Notes under the pieces: generated by a model
What the model was told of the DNA's origin: nothing
Seen by the model: only the letters and a program-made list of their open reading frames with translations
Database searches by the model: none
Assembly (NCBI GenBank): GCA_013361095.1
Contig: JAATWA010000001.1
Coordinates: forward strand, 124,001-188,000
Reading direction: 5' to 3'
Length of the DNA stretch: 64,000 nucleotides
Origin: Pseudanabaena biceps
GTDB taxonomy: Bacteria > Cyanobacteriota > Cyanobacteriia > Pseudanabaenales > Pseudanabaenaceae
In this document: positions 53,151 through 61,330 of the stretch, piece after piece
Numbering within the stretch: position 1 is the first letter of the stretch
How the letters are laid out: every line of letters starts with the position of its first letter
Program-made: the position numbers and the translations under genes

Positions 53151-54110
53151 CTACTCAAGCAATGGCAAAATCTGCCGAATTAGTCCGATCATCACCGCAG
53201 GTTGCTCTAACTGTGGAGTAAATCCAACATCATCTAGATAGTAAAAGCGACGAATGACTTCAGGGTTCATCGCCGCAAGATCACGACCGACATTAGGGTT
53301 TGTGAACTGAGAACCCTTGCCCCAAATCATGGCGGTAGGAATTGTCAATTTTGTGATGTATGAAGACAAATCAAAACATAAATCACCGCGAACGAAGGAG
53401 AGCGCTGCGTACTCTGCATTCTCACGTTGAGCCGATTCCAGATAAGCATCGACAATTTCAGGAGAAACTAGCGATGCATTGGCAAACTGGCGTCGTTCCA
53501 AAAAGTTACGAATACCAAAGCTGTTTGCTACACCCGTACCGTAAAGTAGTTGATTGAGAAAAGGGGCATTCACAGCCTGAGCAAACTGGGCGAAGCCGCT
53601 ACGGCGATAGTCTTGCCCAAACTCGCTTAAACCAGAGGCTGTGGTAACAATTAATGACTTGAATAACTCTGGGCGAGCGATCGCTGCCCGAATTGTGAAT
53701 GCAGCTGTCAATGACGAAGCAATTACCGTTGTCGGAACGGAACAGACCTGCTCCATGAATTCGATGATCGTACCGATGTAATCTTCGGCTGTATAGCCGC
53801 GAGCGGGATGATCGGATCGCCCCCAGCCAATCAAGTCAGGAGCCAAGACTTGATAATCTGCGGCAAAAGCTGGATATACTTTTGACCATTCGTAGGCGCA
53901 GGAACCACCGCCAAAGCCATGCAGAAAGACCAATGCTTCTGTTGGAGTATGTTCATTCCAAGGCTCGCCTTGAGCCGTGTAATAGACCATCCTGCCAAGT
54001 TTGGTCAACACCGAACGTTCATTAAAACCACGAGGTATAAACATTGATTTCTTATGTGTATTATTTTGCATAAGTCTTTTTTGATACGAATTAACCAGCA
54101 ACAGGCGCAT
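53151..54110 (-). CDS. alpha/beta hydrolase-fold protein with altered catalytic residues
   Basis: The fold is clear: EALVFLHGFGGGSCAYEW, APDLIGWGRSDHPARGY, TTVIASSLTAAF at the nucleophile elbow. The elbow reads ASSLTAA rather than GxSxG. The usual GHxPQLEQP motif reads GFTPQLEQP, so the catalytic His is Phe. It may be a non-hydrolytic member or use another residue. ATG 54110 gives the longest frame; ATG 54044 (MFIPRGFNERS) is an equally likely start. Confidence 0.75.
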   Translation of the reverse strand: MRLLLVNSYQKRLMQNNTHKKSMFIPRGFNERSVLTKLGRMVYYTAQGEPWNEHTPTEALVFLHGFGGGSCAYEWSKVYPAFAADYQVLAPDLIGWGRSDHPARGYTAEDYIGTIIEFMEQVCSVPTTVIASSLTAAFTIRAAIARPELFKSLIVTTASGLSEFGQDYRRSGFAQFAQAVNAPFLNQLLYGTGVANSFGIRNFLERRQFANASLVSPEIVDAYLESAQRENAEYAALSFVRGDLCFDLSSYITKLTIPTAMIWGKGSQFTNPNVGRDLAAMNPEVIRRFYYLDDVGFTPQLEQPAVMIGLIRQILPLLE

Positions 54111-54322
54111 TCATTGAATGTCAAAATTTTATGCACAATTTAGATGCCAGTTAGAGCCTGCCAGACAAATAAACCCATTACAACTATATTAATCGCAACA
54201 TGAATGTTCTGAACCCAGTCATGCTTTTGCATAAAGGGAACTAGCTTGGTTATCAATGTCAAGATTGGTATGTCGCCAACTTCCCGCGATCGCTAATCAA
54301 CTCAAAGAATGAGCGGTATAAA

Positions 54323-54379
54323 AATAATTAGCGGTGCAAGGCTTTGCCTTGCACCGCTAATTATTGACTACGAAGGGAG
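54323..54379. repeat. TA-type palindromic element, left-truncated
   Basis: AATAATTAGCGGTGCAAGGC pairs with its complement around three bases and is followed by CGAAGGGAG, the family's right end. The right arm is identical to the first 15 bases of the window. Confidence 0.65.
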
Positions 54380-54384
54380 TGGCT

Positions 54385-54440
54385 TAATCGTTTAGAACTT
54401 TAGTATTTCTTTCAGCAGTATTCGATTTTGCCATATTTTT
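54385..54440 (-). pseudogene. duplicated 3' end of the 55.7-kb gene
   Basis: On the minus strand MAKSNTAERNTKVLND followed by a stop resembles the C-terminus of the protein at 55684-56037 (MYSDTAKRSAKALND and stop). The flanking TTTAATCGTTTAGA is also shared. It is a partial duplication that ends right after the HCP gene. Confidence 0.65.
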
Positions 54441-54939
54441 ATAATCCAGTTTCTTTGTCATGTGGACTAGAGCTAGGGTCAACACCCATGTCTGAAACCC
54501 AACTCCGCAAAACTGTCATCTGCTCCGAAAATTCAAGTTGTTGAAGCTGTTGCATACATTGAGTAGCTGCAGATTCAAGAGTGTAATTTTCTGGCATCGG
54601 AATGATTACTGTTGCATCCATTCCTTGAGCTAGTAAGTACCAAAACAACAATTTTGTTGTATCACTCAATGCCCCATATTCTCGACAAATCAAGCAATTT
54701 GTGCGCTCTATTAAATCACGCTGGATTTGTAACTGCTCCTCGTGAGACAACTCTTTAACTTGATTGAATAATCCTTCTGCTACAGCGGGTGCGGCGGTGC
54801 TAGCTCCAGGAGCGGCAGGCGTAATGGATTTTCCAACTTCTTTATAGATAAACCAAAACACAGCAAGCTGCTGATCTGTCGATAGAGATTGGAAAGCTGA
54901 AACTAAATCGGAATGTAGATCTTTAATGAGTGTTTGCAT
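54439..54939 (-). CDS. helical carotenoid protein (OCP N-terminal domain homologue)
   Basis: The 166-residue protein is a complete Carot_N domain: FQSLSTDQQLAVFWFIYKEVG, LFNQVKELSHEEQLQIQRDLI, REYGALSDTTKLLFWYLLAQGM, VIIPMPENYTLE and EFSEQMTVLRSWVSDMGVDP. Aromatic carotenoid-binding residues W29, Y32 and W100 match W41, Y44 and W110 of OCP. HCPs bind a ketocarotenoid and quench singlet oxygen or phycobilisomes. It lacks the NTF2-like regulatory domain, which is encoded separately and divergently at 55242. Confidence 0.9.
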   Translation of the reverse strand: MQTLIKDLHSDLVSAFQSLSTDQQLAVFWFIYKEVGKSITPAAPGASTAAPAVAEGLFNQVKELSHEEQLQIQRDLIERTNCLICREYGALSDTTKLLFWYLLAQGMDATVIIPMPENYTLESAATQCMQQLQQLEFSEQMTVLRSWVSDMGVDPSSSPHDKETGL

Positions 54940-55241
54940 AATAATTTACTAACTAATTCTTCGATTTGTATTTTCTAATTTCCAATGTTTATATTACTAA
55001 CATTTTTATCTAATGAACACCTGCTTTGGAAAGACTTTATAATCTACCAAAAGACAGGTTGTAATATATAACTATTTATACTTTTATCTAAACATTTTAA
55101 AGCTTATTATTTGCATATGAAACCAGCACAAAATTTGCTAATTTATCTTCAAATTTCAAGCTAAATTAAAAGTTTTATTAAGTTATTAATATAATGTCTT
55201 ATTTAATTTGTAAAACCAAATAAATCCTTTATCTTATAATT
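54940..55241. promoter_or_regulatory. shared divergent regulatory region of HCP and CTDH
   Basis: The very AT-rich 302 bp separates the two starts and must hold both promoters. No convincing -35/-10 pair or operator palindrome stands out. Confidence 0.4.
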
Positions 55242-55673
55242 ATGAAAGATATTTCCTCAAATAATATAGACCTATTCATTAATATTGATGGTATTAATGA
55301 ATTAACCATTTACGAATACTTTGCAGGATTGAATAATAATGAGTTTATGGCGACTTCTGAATTATTTGCAGAGCAAGGATGTTTAAATCCACCCTTTGAA
55401 CAAACTGTGTGTGGCAGAGATGCGATCGCACAATATTTAGAGAAAGAAGCCAAAGGAATAGAGTTTTGTCCAGCCTATGGAGAAATGATTAAGAGTGATA
55501 ATGCATTTACTCAATATCAAATCCAAGGCAAAGTGAAAACAAACCAATTTACAGTTAATGTAAATTGGTTAATACAATTAAATTCTGCCAAAGAAATTCT
55601 TCTTGTAGAAGTAAAATTAATAGCTTCTTTAATTGAATTATTAAACTTTAATAATTCAATTATTCTGCTTTAA
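55242..55673 (+). CDS. CTDH (OCP C-terminal domain homologue, NTF2-like)
   Basis: The 143-residue protein matches the OCP C-terminal domain: IYEYFAGLNNNEFMATSELFAEQGCLNPPFEQTVCGRDAIAQYLEKEA. CTDHs bind carotenoids as homodimers, deliver them to HCPs and can form OCP-like hybrids with them. Two cysteines in the sequence (GCLNPP, TVCGRD) may allow redox-linked dimers, as reported for some CTDHs. It is divergent from the HCP gene. The C-terminus is AT-rich and hydrophobic. Confidence 0.85.
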   Translation: MKDISSNNIDLFINIDGINELTIYEYFAGLNNNEFMATSELFAEQGCLNPPFEQTVCGRDAIAQYLEKEAKGIEFCPAYGEMIKSDNAFTQYQIQGKVKTNQFTVNVNWLIQLNSAKEILLVEVKLIASLIELLNFNNSIILL

Positions 55674-55683
55674 TCGTTTTGAT

Positions 55684-56037
55684 TTAATCGTTTAGAGCTT
55701 TGGCACTTCTCTTAGCTGTATCTGAGTACATTGAACCAAAATCTTTGACGGCTTCAGCTGATTGCTCTCCAATTCGTTTTAAACGTTCTACTGGGCGACC
55801 TTCTACTTCGCGAGCTTGTTGTTCCCACTCTCCACTTGTTTTAGGTCTAGTGGAATCGTCTTGATGAACAGTCTCATCGATTTGTTTGATCGCTTGCTTA
55901 GTCTCACTGCGACTAGGAACAGCACTAGTAGTTAGTAGCAAAAAACCGACCAAAACAATTGGTAAAGACTGTTTCACATGTAAACTCTTAAAGAAAGAAA
56001 AGAATTTGGCGATCGCTTGAGAAATGAAATTTAGCAT
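55684..56037 (-). CDS. small exported protein of unknown function
   Basis: From ATG 56037, supported by AGGAGA five bases upstream, the product has 117 residues. It has a long signal peptide or anchor (VKQSLPIVLVGFLLLTTSAVPSRS) and a mature part rich in Lys/Glu/Ala (TSGEWEQQAREVEGRPVERLKRIGEQSAEAVKDFGSMYSDTAKRSAKALND). I recognise no family. The frame is open upstream to 56187 only because it runs into an alcohol dehydrogenase remnant. Its 3' end is duplicated at 54385. Confidence 0.65.
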   Translation of the reverse strand: MLNFISQAIAKFFSFFKSLHVKQSLPIVLVGFLLLTTSAVPSRSETKQAIKQIDETVHQDDSTRPKTSGEWEQQAREVEGRPVERLKRIGEQSAEAVKDFGSMYSDTAKRSAKALND

Positions 56038-56069
56038 GATTGTCTCCTGTGGTAAAAAACCTAATATTT

Positions 56070-56187
56070 TAATAAAACTTACTTGTAGGTAGAAACCTTC
56101 TAATCCCATGCCATGAGATTCTATTCCTACTGCATTTATAACTGCATCAGGACCACGTCCACCAGTCATCTCTACAGGGAATATCAA
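56070..56187 (-). pseudogene. fragment of a zinc-dependent alcohol dehydrogenase
   Basis: On the minus strand EMTGGRGPDAVINAVGIESHG matches the internal region of glutathione-independent formaldehyde dehydrogenase-type enzymes. Nothing of the rest of the gene is present. It is fused in frame with the upstream end of the next gene. Confidence 0.7.
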
Positions 56188-56199
56188 TTACTTCTCCAT

Positions 56200-56373
56200 C
56201 TAACTATCTAACTGAGAGATTTCATCAACTAATGATGTAAATCCTGATTCACTGTGGACTGACACCACTAGCTTTGCGCCACGTTGGGCAAAATGGAGAG
56301 CTGTTTCTCGCCCTATTCCACTTGAGGCTCCAACTACAGCTACAACTTGATGATCAATTGGTTTGAGTTTCAT
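56200..56373 (-). pseudogene. N-terminal fragment of a short-chain dehydrogenase
   Basis: The 57-codon frame reads PIDHQVVAVVGASSGIGRET, ALHFAQRGAKLVVSVHSES and then a stop, the NAD(P)-binding start of a classical SDR. The remaining 200 or so residues are missing and the next sequence belongs to the alcohol dehydrogenase fragment. Confidence 0.75.
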
Positions 56374-56681
56374 GACAATTATTTTTTGTTATGGATTAAC
56401 TAGAACTAAATTGATCAAGTTTTTTACTTACAAAAAAATCCGCAATATCCATTGCTATAAATAATTTTGATGAAATTATTAAATTTTTTGCTTATTGAAA
56501 ACTAGATTGACATGCAAAGGTTTGAAATCATGTTTGAACATTGTATAAATTGAATAGATTGCCCTAAAACCATACAAGTGTTTACATTAAAGCCTAAGCC
56601 AGACTTGAATTATAGGGATAACAATAAATTAAAAGAATTGAGAAATAAGTGGACTAAAGGATCTTGATTTTATTGCCTTTT
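56374..56681. other. AT-rich gap with no gene seen
   Basis: About 300 bp between the SDR remnant and the stop of the lipid kinase gene. No frame or palindrome is supported. Confidence 0.4.
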
Positions 56682-57659
56682 TTATGCGGTTGCCTTGGTG
56701 AAAACGCTGACAGGTTGCTGTGTCAAGCTATGAGTATTACTTTCGTCAGCGAACTTTGCTAGCAACTCAGGCGTGGGTACACAAATCCAAAGGGCATCTG
56801 GAATCACTTCAACAGTGATTGGGGTAACACCAAGGCACTGTCCATCTGCATGAACTTCTAATGGTGGATAACTCTTAATCTCAATCTTAGCGGCTCGATG
56901 AGCATTGAGCCGTTCATGGGGAAGATGTTCACCCTGCATAGCTTTAAAAAAGTGACGCAGGTGATCCCATTTGGAGGGATTATCAATATATATTACGTCC
57001 AGCTTGCCATCATTCATTTTTGCGTCAGGCGCCAAGGCAAATTGCACCCCATAGCGAGGACTGTTACAGATATTGACTTGCAAGATGCGTAAACGACGCA
57101 TCCGTCTGCCATCAAGGCGCAAGACCAAGCGGTGCTGTTTAAATTGCAAAAAAGTTTGGATACCTGACAAGATACTTTTAAAAGCAGCCCAATAATTTTT
57201 CTTGATTCCTTCTTTGACTTCATCTCCACAAGGAAAGAGGGTAGCCTCTAGCCCCACGCCCACCACTTCCACAAAGTAATGATTGTTTGCCTTACCCATA
57301 TCAAACTGACCACGCACTCCTTCTACTAGAGTCTGAATGGCTTGAGATAAATCGTTGGGAATATCTAAGCTAGCGGCAATGTTATTACGTGTTCCCATCG
57401 GAATAATGCCTAGCACAGTTTGAGTATGCATTAATCCTCGCGCTACGGCTTCAATCGTGCCATCGCCTCCCGCTACAATCACAAGTTCAGCGCCTGCTTT
57501 AGCAGCCTCAGCGGCAAGCCCCTCACCATCCTCATCGGGAGAAGTCGTGCAGAGTTCAGCCTCAATACCTTGATTTTGCAAAGCTTCGACAATTTCAGTT
57601 GACAGATCAGGTTTGTCAGCAGGGCCAGAAGTGGGATTGATGATGAGTCGGGTATTCAT
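56682..57659 (-). CDS. YegS/DgkB-family lipid kinase
   Basis: The 325-residue protein has the diacylglycerol-kinase catalytic motifs: LIINPTSGPAD at the start, VIVAGGDGTIEAVARGL (GGDGT) and IIPMGTRNNIAASLDIP. The C-terminal half contains FVEVVGVGLEATLFPCGDEV and the DGQCLGVTPITVEVIPDAL ending. It phosphorylates a lipid such as diacylglycerol or a sphingoid base; the substrate is undetermined. It is monocistronic. Confidence 0.88.
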   Translation of the reverse strand: MNTRLIINPTSGPADKPDLSTEIVEALQNQGIEAELCTTSPDEDGEGLAAEAAKAGAELVIVAGGDGTIEAVARGLMHTQTVLGIIPMGTRNNIAASLDIPNDLSQAIQTLVEGVRGQFDMGKANNHYFVEVVGVGLEATLFPCGDEVKEGIKKNYWAAFKSILSGIQTFLQFKQHRLVLRLDGRRMRRLRILQVNICNSPRYGVQFALAPDAKMNDGKLDVIYIDNPSKWDHLRHFFKAMQGEHLPHERLNAHRAAKIEIKSYPPLEVHADGQCLGVTPITVEVIPDALWICVPTPELLAKFADESNTHSLTQQPVSVFTKATA

Positions 57660-57754
57660 CTCTGTCGTTTGCCTATTGGTTTGAAGTTGAAAATATTGTA
57701 AACGGTTAGGATAAAAGCCTGCTTATGCACATTTGCTCAGCCCAAGTAAACTTT

Positions 57755-57807
57755 AAACCCAGATTACCGTACCGCCCGCGTATCAGGCAGCACGGCAATC
57801 TGGGTTT
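57755..57807. repeat. AAACCC...GGGTTT hairpin repeat
   Basis: AAACCCAGATTACCGT pairs imperfectly with ACGGCAATCTGGGTTT around a CCGCCCGCGTATCAGGC centre. It is upstream of the lipid kinase gene. Confidence 0.6.
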
Positions 57808-57911
57808 GGTTTATAAATAGGCTGAGATACTTAGAACTCAAGCCTATGGACTATAACAGTTAGTTGCGACTTTCCCTTCCCTCTAAGTAGCTAAGCATAT
57901 TTAATTGCAAA

Positions 57912-57962
57912 CCAAAACCCGTAAAGTTGCGCCCCGCAGGGGCGCAACTTTACGGGTTTTGG
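57912..57962. repeat. CCAAAACCC...GGGTTTTGG hairpin repeat
   Basis: CCAAAACCCGTAAAGTTGCG continues to CCCC and pairs perfectly with its complement around GCA. Confidence 0.83.
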
Positions 57963-57978
57963 TAATTTATTTTGCATA

Positions 57979-58039
57979 CTCCTTTCCCAGTGAATGATTA
58001 GGGTTGCGCGGCTCCGCCGCGCAACCCTAATCATTCACT
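57979..58039. mobile_element. TA-type palindromic element ending in the folC stop codon
   Basis: It starts after TA with CTCCTTTCCCAGTGAATGATT and forms a 24-bp stem, with core GCGCGGC-TCC-GCCGCGC. The right arm ends at 58039, where folC's TAG (58038-58040) already lies. The usual GGGAAGGGAG right end is missing. Confidence 0.65.
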
Positions 58040-59318
58040 AACTGGTGGAGAAATCGCTATACTTTTGCAAAAATTCGCCGACTAGATATAAAGAACCACA
58101 CAGAATAACTACTTCATCTGGTTGCAGATCGTGAAAAGCCCTTTCTAAACCTGACTCCAAACTTTCATAGGACTGCGGGAGCTTTTTGACATACGCTGTC
58201 GCCATATTCGCCAAATTCTGTGGCGAAGTCGTGGCAGGGTTATCAATCGGTACTGTATAAAATCCATCATCAGGAGATAACAGTTCCTTCAAAATGCCAG
58301 ATTGATCCTTTGTGTTCAAAATTCCCATCACCCAACGCTTACGTTGATCAGCGTAAGTCTCATCCACAAATTGTCTAAGATAGGTTGCCGCCGAAACATT
58401 ATGCGCCCCATCAATTAGGATTTTGCATAACTTCCCATGCAGATCAAATTCTATCCATTGCAATCTTCCATCCCATCTCGTCTGTGACATTCCTAAGCAA
58501 ATTGCATCATCACTAATTTTCCAACCCTGAGCGCGTAAACATTGCACAACGGCAATTGCGATCGCAGAATTAAGCAACTGATATTTGCCTAGTAGCGGCA
58601 ATGGATACTCAAAATCTTGCCAACTTGCTCCTGTCCCTTTTCGATCAGCCGCCCTCACCCAAGTAATTGGAGCATGACGCTCTAAGGCGATCGCTTGCAA
58701 AGTGGCGATCGCTTCGGGAGCATTTTCAGCAATGATCACGGGACATTTAGGCTTGATAATTCCTGCTTTTTCGGCGGCAATCGCACTCAATGTATTTCCC
58801 AATTGCTGACAATGATCTAGTCCAATGGAAGTAATCGCGCAAACTAACGGGCGATCGCATACATTTGTCGCATCTAACCTACCGCCTAAACCTGTTTCAA
58901 TGATGGCGACATCCACTTTTTGCTCAGCAAAATACCACCACATTGCCGCCGTAATCACTTCAAATTGTGTGGGCGGCAACTCTGGATTAATTGCAGTTTC
59001 AATCCTATTTAAAGCAATTGTCAAATCCTGTGGACTAATCCATTCACCATTGATGGTAATGCGTTCACGCCAATCTAATAAGTGCGGCGAAGTATAGCGC
59101 CCCACCCGATAGCCTGCGTTCTGCAATATCGACAATAAAAAAGCACAAACCGAACCCTTTCCGTTTGTGCCTGCAATGTGAATTATGGGAACTTGTTGAT
59201 GGGGATTACCCAAACAATTAAGCAGTTGGTGAATTCTTTCTAAACCTAAATGGATGCCAAATTTATCAAAACTGGCAAGATATTCTTCGATTGATTGATT
59301 AATTGGTTTTGGAGACAT
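58038..59318 (-). CDS. folC: folylpolyglutamate synthase / dihydrofolate synthase FolC
   Basis: FolC adds glutamate to dihydropteroate and folates. The 426-residue Mur-ligase-type protein has the P-loop IHIAGTNGKGSVCAF, the domain motif TSPHLLDWRERITING, VAIIETGLGGRLDATN, LIDGAHNVSAA and the C-terminal domain. The start overlaps the upstream NTF2-like gene by 20 bp, so the two are translationally coupled. The gene's last bases coincide with the end of a palindromic element. Confidence 0.95.
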   Translation of the reverse strand: MSPKPINQSIEEYLASFDKFGIHLGLERIHQLLNCLGNPHQQVPIIHIAGTNGKGSVCAFLLSILQNAGYRVGRYTSPHLLDWRERITINGEWISPQDLTIALNRIETAINPELPPTQFEVITAAMWWYFAEQKVDVAIIETGLGGRLDATNVCDRPLVCAITSIGLDHCQQLGNTLSAIAAEKAGIIKPKCPVIIAENAPEAIATLQAIALERHAPITWVRAADRKGTGASWQDFEYPLPLLGKYQLLNSAIAIAVVQCLRAQGWKISDDAICLGMSQTRWDGRLQWIEFDLHGKLCKILIDGAHNVSAATYLRQFVDETYADQRKRWVMGILNTKDQSGILKELLSPDDGFYTVPIDNPATTSPQNLANMATAYVKKLPQSYESLESGLERAFHDLQPDEVVILCGSLYLVGEFLQKYSDFSTS

Positions 59319-59655
59319 GAACTTCTAAGGCGTAGATTTTGCCTTGGGTATCGACTTCAGCAATATGTCTGCCTTGCATCGCAAATAGTTCACCACTATC
59401 ACGCTTGCCCGCGATCGCCCAAATGGCTTCTAGTCCATTTTCCGTCTTTCTGGTCGTCCAAACACGTTGCATTCCTGAATAGGACTGAAAAAATTGTCGA
59501 TATAGTTTTTCAATAGCTTCTTTGCCAACAACTTTACGCGCTCCCGCAGGCTGTACTTCAGCTTGTTCGGCAAATAGATCGACTAGTTCACCGATAGCAG
59601 CTTGGTCGCCACTAGCGCGATCGGATAATTCAAAATATTGATCCAAGATAGTCAT
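59299..59655 (-). CDS. NTF2-like (SnoaL-type) protein
   Basis: The 118-residue cone-fold protein shows the typical pattern YFELSDRASGDQAAIGELVDLFAEQAEVQPAGARKVVGKEAIEKLYRQFF, then TTRKTENGLEAIWAIAGKR and a final KIYALEVHV strand. Members are small enzymes, binding domains or immunity proteins; no function is assigned here. It overlaps folC and lies upstream in the same operon. Confidence 0.78.
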   Translation of the reverse strand: MTILDQYFELSDRASGDQAAIGELVDLFAEQAEVQPAGARKVVGKEAIEKLYRQFFQSYSGMQRVWTTRKTENGLEAIWAIAGKRDSGELFAMQGRHIAEVDTQGKIYALEVHVSKTN

Positions 59656-59808
59656 ACTCTGGCAAGCGCCCCAACGCTAAAGTTTTAATTAAGTTTATTT
59701 GTTATGTGAACATATATTAAGTCTGTAGATAGCAAGGTAGCCTCACCCAAAAGATGGGATTGTCCAGTCAATATTTGCTGGGCAACTTTCTTAAAGCGCT
59801 TTGCGCTC

Positions 59809-59861
59809 AAACCCAAAAAGAGAGTTGCGGCGCGAAGCGCCGCAACTCTCTTTTTGGGTTT
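59809..59861. repeat. AAACCC...GGGTTT hairpin repeat
   Basis: AAACCCAAAAAGAGAGTTGC and complement around a GGCGC-GAA-GCGCC core. It lies immediately downstream of the glycosyltransferase stop and may be its terminator. Confidence 0.85.
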
Positions 59862-59870
59862 GCTTTAAAT

Positions 59871-61061
59871 TTAGTTGTAAGCGCGCCCACGCCAGCTTTT
59901 TGGCCTGGTAAATGCTGAAATCCAAATGCGAATCACGGCAAAAGGATCAGCAAGAGGAGATAGCCAAAACCAAAAGCCCACTTCGGTATAACTTGCGCGA
60001 ATTCCAAACACTAGTAAACAACGAATAAATACTAGAAAAGCATTTAGCCAGAATAGAATGCTTATTGGTAAAGAAGATTCTAAGTGTAATTCTAAATGTA
60101 AAAGAGAAAGGATAATTAATATTGGCAAAGGCAATCCCTGAACCGCAGTCAGCAATAGACAATCGGCAAAAGTCTGACTAGGAGTAGAAGCATCCTTTAG
60201 ATCCAGCGATCGCCCCCATTCGCGCCATGTCTCCGCCATTGAAGTATACATCCGCACTTGCATCAAAGCTGCACCGTCAAGAAAACCCACTTTTGCTCCT
60301 TTTTGAGCAGCGGCTCTAGCTAAAGTCACATCGTCACAAAAGGAAGACTTCGCTAATTCATAGCCATTTAATTCTACTAATTTAGAGCGTTTAGAGAGAA
60401 AGCATTGACCATTTGCCATGACGCGATCTTCTGTAAACTGAGTGCGATCGCCTGTCGCTCCAAATCGAAAAATTAGCGTAATTAACAAAGCTGGTTGCAA
60501 CCATTGCTCACCCGCCGTCTTGAGAATAAACTTTGGCGATAGTGACACAATATCAAAATTATCAGTTTCCGCTTGGCTTACAAAACTGGCTACTAGTCCT
60601 TTTTGGGGCAAAGTGTCAGCATCTATGCCCAGTATCCATTCACTAGCAGGATCGCTGTGCAAAAAACCATTGTGCAAAGCCCAAGGACGACCAACCCAAT
60701 CTTTAGGCAAAGGATCATCTGTAACTAGCTTTAATGGAATCGGAAAGTCTTTTTGCAACTTCTGCACATATTCTGGAGTTCCATCTTGCGATCGGCTATC
60801 GACAACAATAATTTCTCTTGCCGCTTGATCTCGCAATCCTTCCAAACAAGTTGGCAATCGTTCTATCTCATTGAGTGTGGGAATCACAATCGAAACCTTT
60901 GGCACTAATTTAGCAGCAGATTCGAGAGATGGCTCAAGAGGTAAAAGCGGCATAGCGCGATCGCGAGCTGTGCTGAGACGCTTGATTAGTACAAGTGTCA
61001 AGGGAACTTGTAGGACTAATAACAGGATAGGCAAACCTATCAAAAAAATCGGATTATTCAA
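59871..61061 (-). CDS. cruG: GT2-family glycosyltransferase, CruG-like
   Basis: The 396-residue membrane-associated GT2 enzyme has a membrane helix at 4-24, the nucleotide-sugar fold VSIVIPTLNEIERLPTCLEGL, EIIVVDSRSQDGTPEY, the DxD in GIDADTLPQ, and three C-terminal helices. DPLPKDWVGRPWALHNGF and LSPKFILKTAGEQWLQPALL match my memory of CruG, the 2'-O-glycosyltransferase of myxoxanthophyll synthesis. Assignment to that reaction is tentative; GT2 membership is firm. Confidence 0.68.
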   Translation of the reverse strand: MNNPIFLIGLPILLLVLQVPLTLVLIKRLSTARDRAMPLLPLEPSLESAAKLVPKVSIVIPTLNEIERLPTCLEGLRDQAAREIIVVDSRSQDGTPEYVQKLQKDFPIPLKLVTDDPLPKDWVGRPWALHNGFLHSDPASEWILGIDADTLPQKGLVASFVSQAETDNFDIVSLSPKFILKTAGEQWLQPALLITLIFRFGATGDRTQFTEDRVMANGQCFLSKRSKLVELNGYELAKSSFCDDVTLARAAAQKGAKVGFLDGAALMQVRMYTSMAETWREWGRSLDLKDASTPSQTFADCLLLTAVQGLPLPILIILSLLHLELHLESSLPISILFWLNAFLVFIRCLLVFGIRASYTEVGFWFWLSPLADPFAVIRIWISAFTRPKSWRGRAYN

Positions 61062-61102
61062 CTTTGATGGAGATTACTACATGAATAGAAATAAATTTTT
61101 TA

Positions 61103-61263
61103 TTAACTCAACTCACGCAAAGCGAAGATCTGCCCTCATCCCCTTCTCCCTCTTTGGGAGAAGGGGAGCAAGATAACTTATTGAGTTTATCTTGTTCCCC
61201 TCTCCCTCTTTGGGAGAGGGGCTAGGGGTGAGGGTCTTAGAAACTTCTGCGTAACATGAGTTA
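61103..61263. mobile_element. palindrome-rich element with GCGTAA ends
   Basis: TAACTCAACTCACGCA and TGCGTAACATGAGTTA are imperfect inverted ends (13 of 16). The interior has two hairpins, CCCCTTCTCCC-TCT-TTGGGAGAAGGGG (61140-61166) and the CCCCTCTCCC form near 61198-61222. It resembles the element at 31535. Confidence 0.68.
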
Positions 61264-61330
61264 TTAATAATGAAGTAACGCGCAAAGCGCGTTACTTCAT
61301 TACTTATTTGTGTCTAATCTAAAATGAAGA

